Shown: positions 23,495 through 31,652 of the stretch, piece by piece
How the letters are laid out: the number at the start of each line of letters is the position of its first letter
How positions within the stretch are numbered: the first letter of the stretch is position 1
NCBI GenBank assembly: GCA_944387635.1
Contig: CALXFT010000023.1
Coordinates: 1 to 33,057, forward strand
Reading direction: 5' to 3'
From: an uncultured Oscillospiraceae bacterium
GTDB lineage: Bacteria; Bacillota; Clostridia; Oscillospirales; Oscillospiraceae
DNA length: 33,057 nucleotides
The notes under the pieces: generated by a model
What the model was told of the DNA's origin: nothing
The model's database searches: none
What the model saw: only the letters and a program-made list of their open reading frames with translations
Position numbers and translations under genes: made by a program

Positions 23495-24160
23495 ATGGAA
23501 ACATCCAACGCGTTTTTGGGTACGGAGCGAGTGGGGACTCTGATGCGGCGCTACGCCGTTCCGTGCATCATTTCTTTGCTGGTGGGCGCCCTTTACAACA
23601 TCGTCGATCAGATCTTCATTGCCAACGCCAGCTATCTGGGCTCTTACGGCAACGCCGCCAACACGGTGGTCTTCCCTCTGACCGTGGTGGCGCTGGCCAT
23701 AGCGGTCATGATCGGCGACGGCTGCTGCGCCTTCGTCAGCATCTGCCTGGGAAAGGGCGACACGGACTCGACCAAGCGCAGCGTGGGCAATGCCGTGGTG
23801 GTCTGCGTGGCAGTGAGCCTGGTCCTGACGGTGGTATACCTGGTCTTCCAGGACCCCATCATCGCCATGTTCGGCGGCACGGTGAATGAGCAGACCTATC
23901 TGTGCATGATGGTCCTGGCCTGTGTGAACAAGGCTTGCTTCATCTTCCTGCAGGCCATGGGTAAGGCCCTAGCGTCCACGATCCTGTCCATGATCCGGGA
24001 GGTGGTCTTCGGCGTAGGCTTCGCTCTGCTGCTGCCCCGGCTGTACGGCCTGGACGGGGTGCTGTACTCCATGCCTGTGTCCGATGTGCTGATCTTTCTG
24101 GTGGCCATCTTCCTGATCGCGGGCACCTATCGGGAACTGAACCGCGCCATCGCGTCCTGA
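23495..24160 (+). CDS. MATE-family transporter with a large in-frame internal deletion
   Basis: A 221-residue membrane protein; MATE exporters are normally about 450 residues with 12 helices. Residues 1-135 match the N-terminal part (AFLGTERVGTLMRRYAVPCI, then SLLVGALYNIVDQIFIANAS and a region ending MFGGTVNEQTY). The next residues, LCMMVLACVNKACFIFLQAM to the end (FLIAGTYRELN), are the family's C-terminal part. The middle, roughly 220-230 residues including the second half of lobe 1 and most of lobe 2, is absent, and the join near position 23900 stays in frame. The start follows AAGGAGGA, and codons are normal. A functional monomeric pump is unlikely; it may be a recent remnant or possibly a half-size protein that dimerises. 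Confidence 0.85.
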   Translation: METSNAFLGTERVGTLMRRYAVPCIISLLVGALYNIVDQIFIANASYLGSYGNAANTVVFPLTVVALAIAVMIGDGCCAFVSICLGKGDTDSTKRSVGNAVVVCVAVSLVLTVVYLVFQDPIIAMFGGTVNEQTYLCMMVLACVNKACFIFLQAMGKALASTILSMIREVVFGVGFALLLPRLYGLDGVLYSMPVSDVLIFLVAIFLIAGTYRELNRAIAS

Positions 24161-24330
24161 TACTGATTCTCTTTTAAAATCTTTAATCAATTCAGATTAA
24201 AGATTTTAATTAGAGAATCATATGAGACAGGAATATGTGATTTTCTATTCCGAAAATCACATATTTGGCAGCGCCGCAAGGCGATGCCTTCTTGATTAAA
24301 ATTAAAGATTTTAATCAAGAAATAGTATGA
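24158..24330 (+). repeat. Repeat family A, long copy
   Basis: 173 bp with terminal inverted repeats of about 30 bp (left TGATACTGATTCTCTTTTAA, right end reading in TCATACTATTTCTTGATTAA, both continuing AATCTTTAAT). It starts at the TGA stop codon of the MATE gene. Hairpins in order: a near-perfect 25-bp one from 24164 to about 24214, ATATGTGATTTT with AAAATCACATAT (24233-24264), GGCAGCGCC-GCAA-GGCGATGCC (24267-24288), and CTTGATTAAAAT with ATTTTAATCAAG (24291-24319). The first hairpin is an extra module compared with the copy at 19764. Confidence 0.8.
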
Positions 24331-24346
24331 GATCCTTGAAAGACAG

Positions 24347-24386
24347 ATCCGGCGGTCCTGCCGAAGCGGGACCGCCGGATTTTTTT
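24347..24386 (+). terminator. Terminator downstream of the MATE gene
   Basis: A 12-bp perfect stem (ATCCGGCGGTCC, 24347-24358 with 24369-24380), a 10-base loop and six further T. It also lies 20 bp beyond the stop of the large minus-strand gene and may serve it weakly. Confidence 0.8.
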
Positions 24387-24404
24387 GGTTTGTCAGGGTT
24401 TGGT

Positions 24405-27400
24405 TCAGTTGATCTTCAGGCCGTACCAGGCCGCACCTTCTTTGTGCCAGCCCTGGGTACCCAGGTAGGTGTACTCCAGCAGGGAGTTGGTGTAGTGGTG
24501 GTGGTGCATGGTGGCGTTGGGATTGTAGACGCGGTAGATGGTCACGCCGTCATCCTTGGGCGCGCTCTTGCACACTTCGCCCTCCAGAATCCAGCCGCCG
24601 TCTACCAGGTTGTCCCGCTCTGCGGTGTCCATGGTGTACAGGTGGCTGTCGTTGCCCGGGTTGTAGAGCCGGAAGATGGGGTCGCCCTCCTTGGGAGCGT
24701 ACCAGGCGATGCCCTCATAGATCCAGCCGCCGTCTTCCAGGGTGTCCCGCTCCACGGTGCTGTCGGTATAGTGGTGTTTGCCGTTGCCGGGGTTGAAGAC
24801 ACGGTAGATGGTCACATAGTCCTCGGTCGCAGGAGCTTCGCCGCAGACCACGTCGGCACGGTCACGGACACGAATCCGGGGGAAGGGGCCCTCGGGGGCG
24901 TTGAAGGTGTCGTCGTAGGAGGCCAGGCCGGTGACGGTGATGGAAACGCCCTGGGCCAGATTCTTCACATCCTCGTCGGTGGTGATGTAGCCGTCGATGA
25001 AGACCCGGGCCACATTGCCCTCGGCGTCCTTGACCAGAATGGTCTGGACCAGATCGTTGGCCAGTTCAAAGCTCTCCACAGTGCCCTTCAGGGTAATCAG
25101 CTGGCCTTCCACAGAGCGGTCGTTGATCTGGGCGGCAGTGACTTCCACGGGGGTCACTTCGTTGTCGCGGCTCAGGACGGTGATGGAGCTGACCTGCAGT
25201 TCCGGCTCACCCTGGTAGAACTCAGTAGTGCCGGTGATGCGGACTTTGTCGCCGACCTTGTAATTGCCGGCCACGGGGAAGCAGCAGATGCCGCCGGTGG
25301 CGTCCTGAACGTAGATGCAGTCGAAGAAGGCGGTGTCCTTGTCATAGCCGGAGGCGTTGGAGGTGACAATGCCTTCAATGGTATACTTGTAGCCGGTCTC
25401 GGTCTGTGCACGGACCACGGCGATGTCGGTGGCGGTGACGGGATTGGTCTCGCCCAGCAGGTTCTGGCAGATCTTGTAGTTGGAATAGTTCTTCTCGGAA
25501 CCGCTGTCCTCAATGGTGGCCTGAACCTCGAAGTTGCTCATGAAGGCCGCGCCGGAAACCACGATCAGGCCCTTGCCGGACAGCTGCTCGGTGGCCATAA
25601 TCAGCAGGCGGTCATCGCCCTCCGCATAGGTGTATTTCGGGGTGCTGTCGCCACCCAGGCCGTCGGAGTCGCTGTCCCTGCTGTAGGTGGAGCTGTGGGC
25701 AAAGACCACGGGGGTCACGGTTTCGGGCAGGGAGCCGGACGCACCTTCCACGTAGATGGAAGCGCCGCCGTAGTGGCTGAAGACCTCGGTGTAGAGCCGG
25801 TCATTGGGGTGCTCCGGATCCACTTCCACGCCCTCGGTCAGGAAGCTGTCGCCATAGGTGTTGAAGTACAGCCGCTGGGTCTGGCCGCCGTTGAGGGTGT
25901 CGTCGTTGGTGCCGTCGTCGGAGATCCGCAGGCTGGAGCCCAGAGCGGTCAGAATCTTGTTCTGCTGGGCTGCCATGTGGTCCTCGGCGGGGAAGTCGGC
26001 GTAGTGCTCGTAGTAGTCGGACCAGCCGGCCAGAACGACCGTGCCGCCGTTGCTGTTGAACTCGACGATGGCGGCGATCTCCTCATCGGAGTAGGTGGCG
26101 TAGGGATCCCGCAGCGCGCTGCCGTTGCGGCGGGAGGGAGCGGTCAGGATCAGCATCTTGTACTTCTCGTTGGAGCAGGCGGCGATCAGCTCTTCGCTGG
26201 TGTCCAGCTCCACGGTGCGGCAGGCGTACTCAGCGGCCAGGGCGCCGAAGTTGCCCATGGAGTCCTGGTAGTTGCCGGCCACATACTCGTTGTAGTGGGA
26301 AGCGTCGATGCCGATGTAGGCCAGGCTGTCGGCGTCGCTGACGTCCAGGGTCACATCCTTGGTGAAGGTGTATTCAATGCCTTCCTGCTCCACCACGGCG
26401 GTGACGGTGATGGTCATGAGCTTGGCCGTGTCGGGGGTGTAGGCAAAGTCCACGGACAGGGTGCCGGAGGCGGGAATGGTGTAGCCAGTGGTGTCCGTAC
26501 CCAAAACCACGGAGCCGTTGGTGGTGTAGGTGATGGACTTGACGGCGGCGTCGGAGGCTTCGCTGTTGAAGAAGGTGGTCTTCAGAGTCAGCGCCTCACC
26601 GGTAACGGGGTAGGCGGTATCGCTCTCCGCGGAGGAGATGCCCAGCTTCAGGCTCTCGCCTACCCACACAGGGGCGGTGACGGCCAGGTCGCCGTCGCCC
26701 TGGGTGACCTTGACGTAGTAGTAGCTGTAGTCGGGGTCCAGAGTCGCGGTGAGCACGCCGGCGGCCAGCTCGCTGGGATCGGACCAGCTGTAGGCGGTCT
26801 TACCGGAGTTGACGATCAGCTCCACCTTGCTGATGGAGTCGGAGCCGTCGGGATCGTAGACGGTGACGTGGAAGTTCAGGGGGCTGGAGGTGTCGGAAAT
26901 GCTGGAGCCCATGACAGAATCGTTGACGGCGTAGGTGATCTCCAGGTTCTTATCCTCGGTGGCGTACATCCGGCGGGCCCGGATGGCCTCGTAGATACCT
27001 TCCTCGCTCCAGTTGTCGGTGAGGATGACGTCACGGGCGTCGTTGGCGTTGCCCCACTTGCCCTTGTGGTTGTCCTGGTTGTTGGTGGGAGCCACGTGCC
27101 AGCCCTTGTCCAGGGCCATGATGTAGTACTCATAGCTGGGGTAGTAGCCGCCGGCGCCGATCTGGCCTTCTCCGTTGCCGACCTCCACCAGCTGGATACG
27201 GGTGTCGATGACGCCGTCCCAGTAGGCAAAGTCGGTGAAGGTGCCGAAGGTGGAGCCGGGATGGTTGAACTGGCTGATGCTGTCGGCGCCCTCGGGCTGA
27301 GACAGCAGGTTGTAGTAGGCCTTCAGGCCCGCGTCGGAGGTCTTGTTATTCAGGGTGGTGGTGTTCCGGGACACAATGCCTTCGGTGTTGAAGGTGTTGA

Positions 27401-30400
27401 TGTGGCCGGGACCGCCGGACCAGGTCATTTCAAAGCCCGCGATGGCGATGACGTCGGACTGGCTGGCGTTGAAATCGGCGATGGCGCCCTTATACGCGTT
27501 CCACTTGGCGGCGCTGGAGCCTGTGGCCTTGCTCAGGTCATACAGAGCGCCCTCGGGGTTGGCCGCGCCGGACTCATCGAAGTAGTTGGAGTGGTCGGTG
27601 AAGGCCACGAAGTCCACGTTGGCGGATTCGGGCAGACTGGACACGTAGGAAAGGGCGGACTCCAGGCTGCCGGAGCCGTCGGAGTAGGTGGTGTGGGAGT
27701 GGAGCTGGCCGAAGTAGAAGTCATAGGTGGTCTCGCCTACGGTGAAGAACCAGGATACGGTGCCGCTGACGCCGTCGGCCCGGGTGGCGGTAATGGTCAC
27801 CGTGGTACGGCCCTCTTCCATGGCCTCGGGGGACCGATAGCTCAGAACGCCCTCTTCGTAGGTGGGAGTCACTTCCACGTCGTTGACGGTCATGACGAAG
27901 GTGGGATTCTCACCGGCGTTGATGACCTTGGCGCTGATCAGGGGATGGCGCTCCTCCATGGTCTCGGAGCCTTCCGCAGGGGTCAGGTCCGTGAACACGG
28001 GCTCGTCCTTGACGGTGATCTCGGCAGTGCCGGTGAAGGCGGTGCCCAGGGTGTCCACAGCGGAGACGGTGACGGTGAGGGTTTCGCCGGTGATCTGGTC
28101 CGCCGGGATCATCACGGTGTAGACGCCGTTTTCCGCAGTGACGGTCAGGTCCGTCTGGCCGAGCTTGGCGATGGGAAGCTCGGTGACGCCGAAGACCGCG
28201 TCAAGGGTAAAGGTCAGCGTATAGTCCACACCCACATAGGCGTCGGCCAGAGAGCCGAAGACCACGGCGGGCTGGTTGACAATGCCGCCGGACACATTCA
28301 CATCCTCCGCCACAGGGTAGAACTGGAAGGTGTAGATGGTATAGTCGGTGACGTCGTACATGCTCCAGGTCTTGTAGGTGCCGCCGTAGTACTCCAGGTA
28401 CTGGCTGTACTGGCCGTTAAACTTGGCGGTGCGGCTCTCCAGGGTGTAGCCGGTACCCTGGACAGCCAGGGTCCAGTCGGCGTCCTCGGAGGCTTCGGCG
28501 GTGTAGAAGGCGTTGCTGCCGGTGCCGTTGGAGCACAGGTAGCCGTCACGCTCGTTGTAGAAGCGGTAGTAATCCCCGTTCTTTTCGACCTTGAAGACCC
28601 GGGCGCCGTTGGCGGGACGGGCCGCGCCGTCCTCAATGGCGGCAGGGGCGTTGGTAATGGAGGGGCTCTCCACGTTGTCATCCTGACCGGCCAGAACGCC
28701 CTGGGCGCTCAGGTTGTAGATGACCACCATATCGCCCTCTTCCGGCAGGCCGCCGGTAACGGGGGGCTCTTCTTCCTCAACCACCAGGTACAGCTGCTGG
28801 GCGAAGAGAGCTTCGTCGTTGATGGTTCTGTAGGAGCTCCAGTTGCCCTTGGAAGCGTACCACTCCAGGTAGTAGCCCCGGACTTTGTTCTGGATGTAGT
28901 AGCAGCCCTCGGTGGCGGCTTCGGTGATGTTCCAAGCGGTGTTCACGTCGTCCAGGGGGGTGGAGCTGAAGCTTTCGCCCATGGACAGCTTCTTGCCGTC
29001 GGCAGTGGAGAAGGTGTATGTGCCGTCTTCGTTGATGCCCACAGTCCAAAGCTCCGTGGAGCCGTAGCCGGAAACAACGCCGTCGGTGACGGTGATGTCA
29101 ACGCCGGTGTTGTAGAAGCCGGAGTAGACCGAGGACAGGGCCTTGCCGTTGGCGGGGTTGAAGACCACCACAGTGTCGCCGTCCAGCAGCTGGGTCAGAT
29201 CGGTAATCAGACCGTTTTCACGCTGAGGCGGAACCACATAGAAGGCCTGGGCGAAAAGGGCTTCGTCGTTGATGGTTCTGTAGGAGCTCCAGTTGCCCTT
29301 GGAAGCGTACCACTCCAGGTAGTTGCCCCGGACGTTGTTCTGGATGTAGTAGCAGCCCTCGGTGGCGGCTTCGGTGATGTTCCAGGCGGTGTTCACGTCG
29401 TCCAGGGGGGTGGAGCTGTAGCTTGCGCCCATGGACAGCTTCTTGCCGTCGGCGGTGGAGAAGGTGTAGGTGCCGTCCTCGTTGACGCCTACGGTCCAGA
29501 TCTCGGTGTCGCCATAGCCGGAGGCAACGCCGTCGGTGACGGTGACGTCAACGCCGGTGTTATAGAAGCCGGAGTAAACGGAGGACAGGGCCTTGCCGTT
29601 GGCGGGGTTGTAGATAACCACCTGGTCGCCGTCGTTCAGAATCGGCGCCGCGGGGGCCGAAATGATGTAGGCGAATGTGACTTCTTCACTGTCGGTCATG
29701 CCGTCCTTGGTGGCCTTGACGGTGAAGGTGGTGTCTTCGGTAATGGCGATGGGGTCGGCATATTGCGTGTACTCGGCCTCGGCGGAGGTCTTGTACCAGA
29801 TGACAGCGCCCTCGGTGGCGCAGGAGAAGGACACCTCCGTGCCGGAGGCTACTTCACCGGCCTCGGGAGAGGCGGTGGGAGCGGCTACGGTGGTGGGTTC
29901 CTCAGCCTTGATGGTATAGGCGAAGGCAGCCGCTTCACTGGCGATCATGCCGGCCTTCTGAGCCTTGACGGTGAAGGTGGTGTCTTCGGTGACGGCGATG
30001 GGAGCGGTGTACAGGGTCCAGCTGCCGTCGCCGGTCTTGACGTAGATCTCAGCGCCCTCCGTGCCGCAGGCGAAGCTGACCGTGGTTCCGGATTCCACTT
30101 CACCGGCGGCAGGGTCAGCAGTGGGAGTGGAAACAGTCTGCTCGTCCACCACCAGGTACAGCTGCTGGGCGAAGAGGGCCTCGTCGTTAATGGTGTCGTA
30201 GGAGCTCCAGTTGCCCTTGGAAGCGTACCACTCCAGGTAGTAGCCCCGGACGTTGTTCTGGATGTAGAAGCAGCCCTCGGTGGCGGCTTCGGTGATCTTC
30301 CAGGCAGTGTTCACGTCGTCCAGGGGGGTGGAGCTGAAGCTTTCGCCCATGGACAGCTTCTCGCCGTCGGCGGTGGAGAAGGTGTAGGTGCCGTCTTCAT

Positions 30401-31412
30401 TAACGCCTACGGTCCAGATCTCCGCGCCGCTGTAGCCGCACAGAACGTCCTCGGTCAGGGCGACGTCAACGCCGGTATTGTAGTAGCCGGAGTAGACGGA
30501 GGACAGAGCCTTGCCGTTGTCGGGGTTGAAGATAACAACCTGGGCCCCTTCGGTCAGCTCGGCCAGATCGGTGACCAGGCGGCTGACGGGATCTTCACCC
30601 TGGGTGGGGCCGGGGTCCTCAGTGTCCACGGTGTAGGCGAAGGTGACTTCCGCACTGTCGGTCATGCCGTCCTTGGTGGCCTTGACGGTGAAGGTGGTGT
30701 CTTCGGTGACGGCGATGGGGGCGGTATACTGCGTGTACTCAGCCTCAGCGGAGGTCTTGTACCAGATGGAAGCGCCCTCGGTGGCGCAGGAGAAGGTCAC
30801 CTCCGTGCCGGAGGCTACTTCACCGGCCTCGGGAGAGGCGGTGGGAGCTTCCACGGTTTCGGGCTGGGGTTCGGTATCGCCGGTCACCTGATACAGAGTG
30901 AACACATTGGGATACCCATTGGGATTCTCGGAGATAGTGGTGCTTTTATATGCCCGGAACTTGTTACCGGCGCTTTTGTTGCTGGCCAACATCACGGTGT
31001 CCTCACCGGTGCCGCTGAAGGTAAAGCCAGTGTCAGAGACGGCGACTGCCCAGTTGTAGGAGCCGGAAGAAATGCCGTTTTTGTTGCCGCCAGTGGGAGC
31101 AACGCTGACGCCGTTGGCGTCGGTGAGGACAACAGTACTGTCGTCGTTGACAGTGATGGTCCATACCGGACTGCTCTCGTCAGGCTCTGTCACAGCCGCG
31201 GCTGTGATCCAAGTGCCGTCCAGAACGCCGGGGGCATAGCCCGTAGACGTTACCATAACATACTGTCCGGTAACCAGTTCTTCCAGAGTTGTGATCTGGG
31301 TATAGGCTGCCGTGCCCTCTGCCAGAACGCTTACCGGGAGCATGGTCAGGACCATGGCAGCCAGCAGCACAATGGACAGCAGGCGTTTCAATTGTGGGTT
31401 GTCGATTTTCAT
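24405..31412 (-). CDS. Giant secreted multidomain protein with PHP (CehA/McbA-type) metallohydrolase domain
   Basis: A 2335-residue exported protein. Order: signal peptide (1-31, ending SVLA); a beta-rich module (about 32-170); CHB_HEX_C-type Ig-like repeats (about 177-260, 427-500, 504-584); three near-identical modules of about 140 residues (about 280-420, 590-726, 737-877) with FNPANGKALSSVYSG and YYLEWYASKGNWSSY; a divergent fourth; Ig-like regions; a PHP domain (about 1230-1500) with all metal motifs (GQLHSHTTYSDGSG, FTDHSNYF, GFEMTW, GGPGHINTF, FNHPG, NNQDNHKGKW); an Ig-like part; a glutamine-amidotransferase-like alpha/beta region (about 1690-1895); an OB-fold domain (about 1990-2080, IEGIV...YVQDATGG); and DUF5648 repeats at the C-terminus (YRVFNPGNGKHHYT, EGIAWY). 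No LPXTG or SLH anchor. AAAGGAGG precedes the ATG. The hydrolase target, perhaps a phosphoester, is unknown. Confidence 0.93.
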   Translation of the reverse strand: MKIDNPQLKRLLSIVLLAAMVLTMLPVSVLAEGTAAYTQITTLEELVTGQYVMVTSTGYAPGVLDGTWITAAAVTEPDESSPVWTITVNDDSTVVLTDANGVSVAPTGGNKNGISSGSYNWAVAVSDTGFTFSGTGEDTVMLASNKSAGNKFRAYKSTTISENPNGYPNVFTLYQVTGDTEPQPETVEAPTASPEAGEVASGTEVTFSCATEGASIWYKTSAEAEYTQYTAPIAVTEDTTFTVKATKDGMTDSAEVTFAYTVDTEDPGPTQGEDPVSRLVTDLAELTEGAQVVIFNPDNGKALSSVYSGYYNTGVDVALTEDVLCGYSGAEIWTVGVNEDGTYTFSTADGEKLSMGESFSSTPLDDVNTAWKITEAATEGCFYIQNNVRGYYLEWYASKGNWSSYDTINDEALFAQQLYLVVDEQTVSTPTADPAAGEVESGTTVSFACGTEGAEIYVKTGDGSWTLYTAPIAVTEDTTFTVKAQKAGMIASEAAAFAYTIKAEEPTTVAAPTASPEAGEVASGTEVSFSCATEGAVIWYKTSAEAEYTQYADPIAITEDTTFTVKATKDGMTDSEEVTFAYIISAPAAPILNDGDQVVIYNPANGKALSSVYSGFYNTGVDVTVTDGVASGYGDTEIWTVGVNEDGTYTFSTADGKKLSMGASYSSTPLDDVNTAWNITEAATEGCYYIQNNVRGNYLEWYASKGNWSSYRTINDEALFAQAFYVVPPQRENGLITDLTQLLDGDTVVVFNPANGKALSSVYSGFYNTGVDITVTDGVVSGYGSTELWTVGINEDGTYTFSTADGKKLSMGESFSSTPLDDVNTAWNITEAATEGCYYIQNKVRGYYLEWYASKGNWSSYRTINDEALFAQQLYLVVEEEEPPVTGGLPEEGDMVVIYNLSAQGVLAGQDDNVESPSITNAPAAIEDGAARPANGARVFKVEKNGDYYRFYNERDGYLCSNGTGSNAFYTAEASEDADWTLAVQGTGYTLESRTAKFNGQYSQYLEYYGGTYKTWSMYDVTDYTIYTFQFYPVAEDVNVSGGIVNQPAVVFGSLADAYVGVDYTLTFTLDAVFGVTELPIAKLGQTDLTVTAENGVYTVMIPADQITGETLTVTVSAVDTLGTAFTGTAEITVKDEPVFTDLTPAEGSETMEERHPLISAKVINAGENPTFVMTVNDVEVTPTYEEGVLSYRSPEAMEEGRTTVTITATRADGVSGTVSWFFTVGETTYDFYFGQLHSHTTYSDGSGSLESALSYVSSLPESANVDFVAFTDHSNYFDESGAANPEGALYDLSKATGSSAAKWNAYKGAIADFNASQSDVIAIAGFEMTWSGGPGHINTFNTEGIVSRNTTTLNNKTSDAGLKAYYNLLSQPEGADSISQFNHPGSTFGTFTDFAYWDGVIDTRIQLVEVGNGEGQIGAGGYYPSYEYYIMALDKGWHVAPTNNQDNHKGKWGNANDARDVILTDNWSEEGIYEAIRARRMYATEDKNLEITYAVNDSVMGSSISDTSSPLNFHVTVYDPDGSDSISKVELIVNSGKTAYSWSDPSELAAGVLTATLDPDYSYYYVKVTQGDGDLAVTAPVWVGESLKLGISSAESDTAYPVTGEALTLKTTFFNSEASDAAVKSITYTTNGSVVLGTDTTGYTIPASGTLSVDFAYTPDTAKLMTITVTAVVEQEGIEYTFTKDVTLDVSDADSLAYIGIDASHYNEYVAGNYQDSMGNFGALAAEYACRTVELDTSEELIAACSNEKYKMLILTAPSRRNGSALRDPYATYSDEEIAAIVEFNSNGGTVVLAGWSDYYEHYADFPAEDHMAAQQNKILTALGSSLRISDDGTNDDTLNGGQTQRLYFNTYGDSFLTEGVEVDPEHPNDRLYTEVFSHYGGASIYVEGASGSLPETVTPVVFAHSSTYSRDSDSDGLGGDSTPKYTYAEGDDRLLIMATEQLSGKGLIVVSGAAFMSNFEVQATIEDSGSEKNYSNYKICQNLLGETNPVTATDIAVVRAQTETGYKYTIEGIVTSNASGYDKDTAFFDCIYVQDATGGICCFPVAGNYKVGDKVRITGTTEFYQGEPELQVSSITVLSRDNEVTPVEVTAAQINDRSVEGQLITLKGTVESFELANDLVQTILVKDAEGNVARVFIDGYITTDEDVKNLAQGVSITVTGLASYDDTFNAPEGPFPRIRVRDRADVVCGEAPATEDYVTIYRVFNPGNGKHHYTDSTVERDTLEDGGWIYEGIAWYAPKEGDPIFRLYNPGNDSHLYTMDTAERDNLVDGGWILEGEVCKSAPKDDGVTIYRVYNPNATMHHHHYTNSLLEYTYLGTQGWHKEGAAWYGLKIN
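28780..30880 (-). repeat. Intragenic repeat modules in the giant secreted protein
   Basis: Three DNA-level copies of an approximately 410-bp unit lie at about 30151-30570, 29233-29640 and 28780-29200; long stretches are identical (for example around GGAGCTCCAGTTGCCCTTGG). Copies of an approximately 240-bp Ig-like unit lie at 30630-30880, 29910-30130 and 29660-29900. Their near-identity suggests recent duplication or gene conversion and makes the locus prone to length change. Confidence 0.85.
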
Positions 31413-31469
31413 GAATTGTAGAAACCTCCTTTGCCTGTTGCAGGCGTTTTCTTGCTGAAAACCAGTTTC

Positions 31470-31498
31470 AGTATATCACATAGATCCATTATTTTCCA
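31470..31498 (-). promoter_or_regulatory. Possible promoter of the giant gene
   Basis: On the minus strand an extended -10, TGATATACT (31470-31478), with a weak TGGAAA at the -35 position (31493-31498). It lies about 58 bp before the ATG. Confidence 0.45.
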
Positions 31499-31582
31499 GC
31501 AATTTTGTAAAAATTTTTTAAGTTTCTCATGTAATATTTTTAAAAATTTGACGCAGGCGTCAATTCCGGGAGGCGGGAATTC

Positions 31583-31611
31583 TTGACAGCGGCGGACAAA
31601 GTTGGTATGAT
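31583..31611 (+). promoter_or_regulatory. Promoter of the YibE/F gene
   Basis: TTGACA (31583-31588), 17 bp, TATGAT (31606-31611), about 40 bp before the ATG. Confidence 0.85.
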
Positions 31612-31652
31612 GGCCCTGATAAAATTCTGCGCACGGGAAAGGGAACGCCATC

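Noticed and set aside
24158-24330. CRISPR array or tandem repeat
   Set aside because: The repeated segments are inverted, of unequal length and without regular spacers, and no cas genes are in the window.
24327-31421. Open frame of 2364 codons on the plus strand opposite the giant gene
   Set aside because: It mirrors the codon bias of the real gene (few TTA, CTA or TCA codons, so few antisense stops). Its translation is a Gly/Val/Asp-rich monotony without domains, and the minus-strand protein has a signal peptide and clear families.
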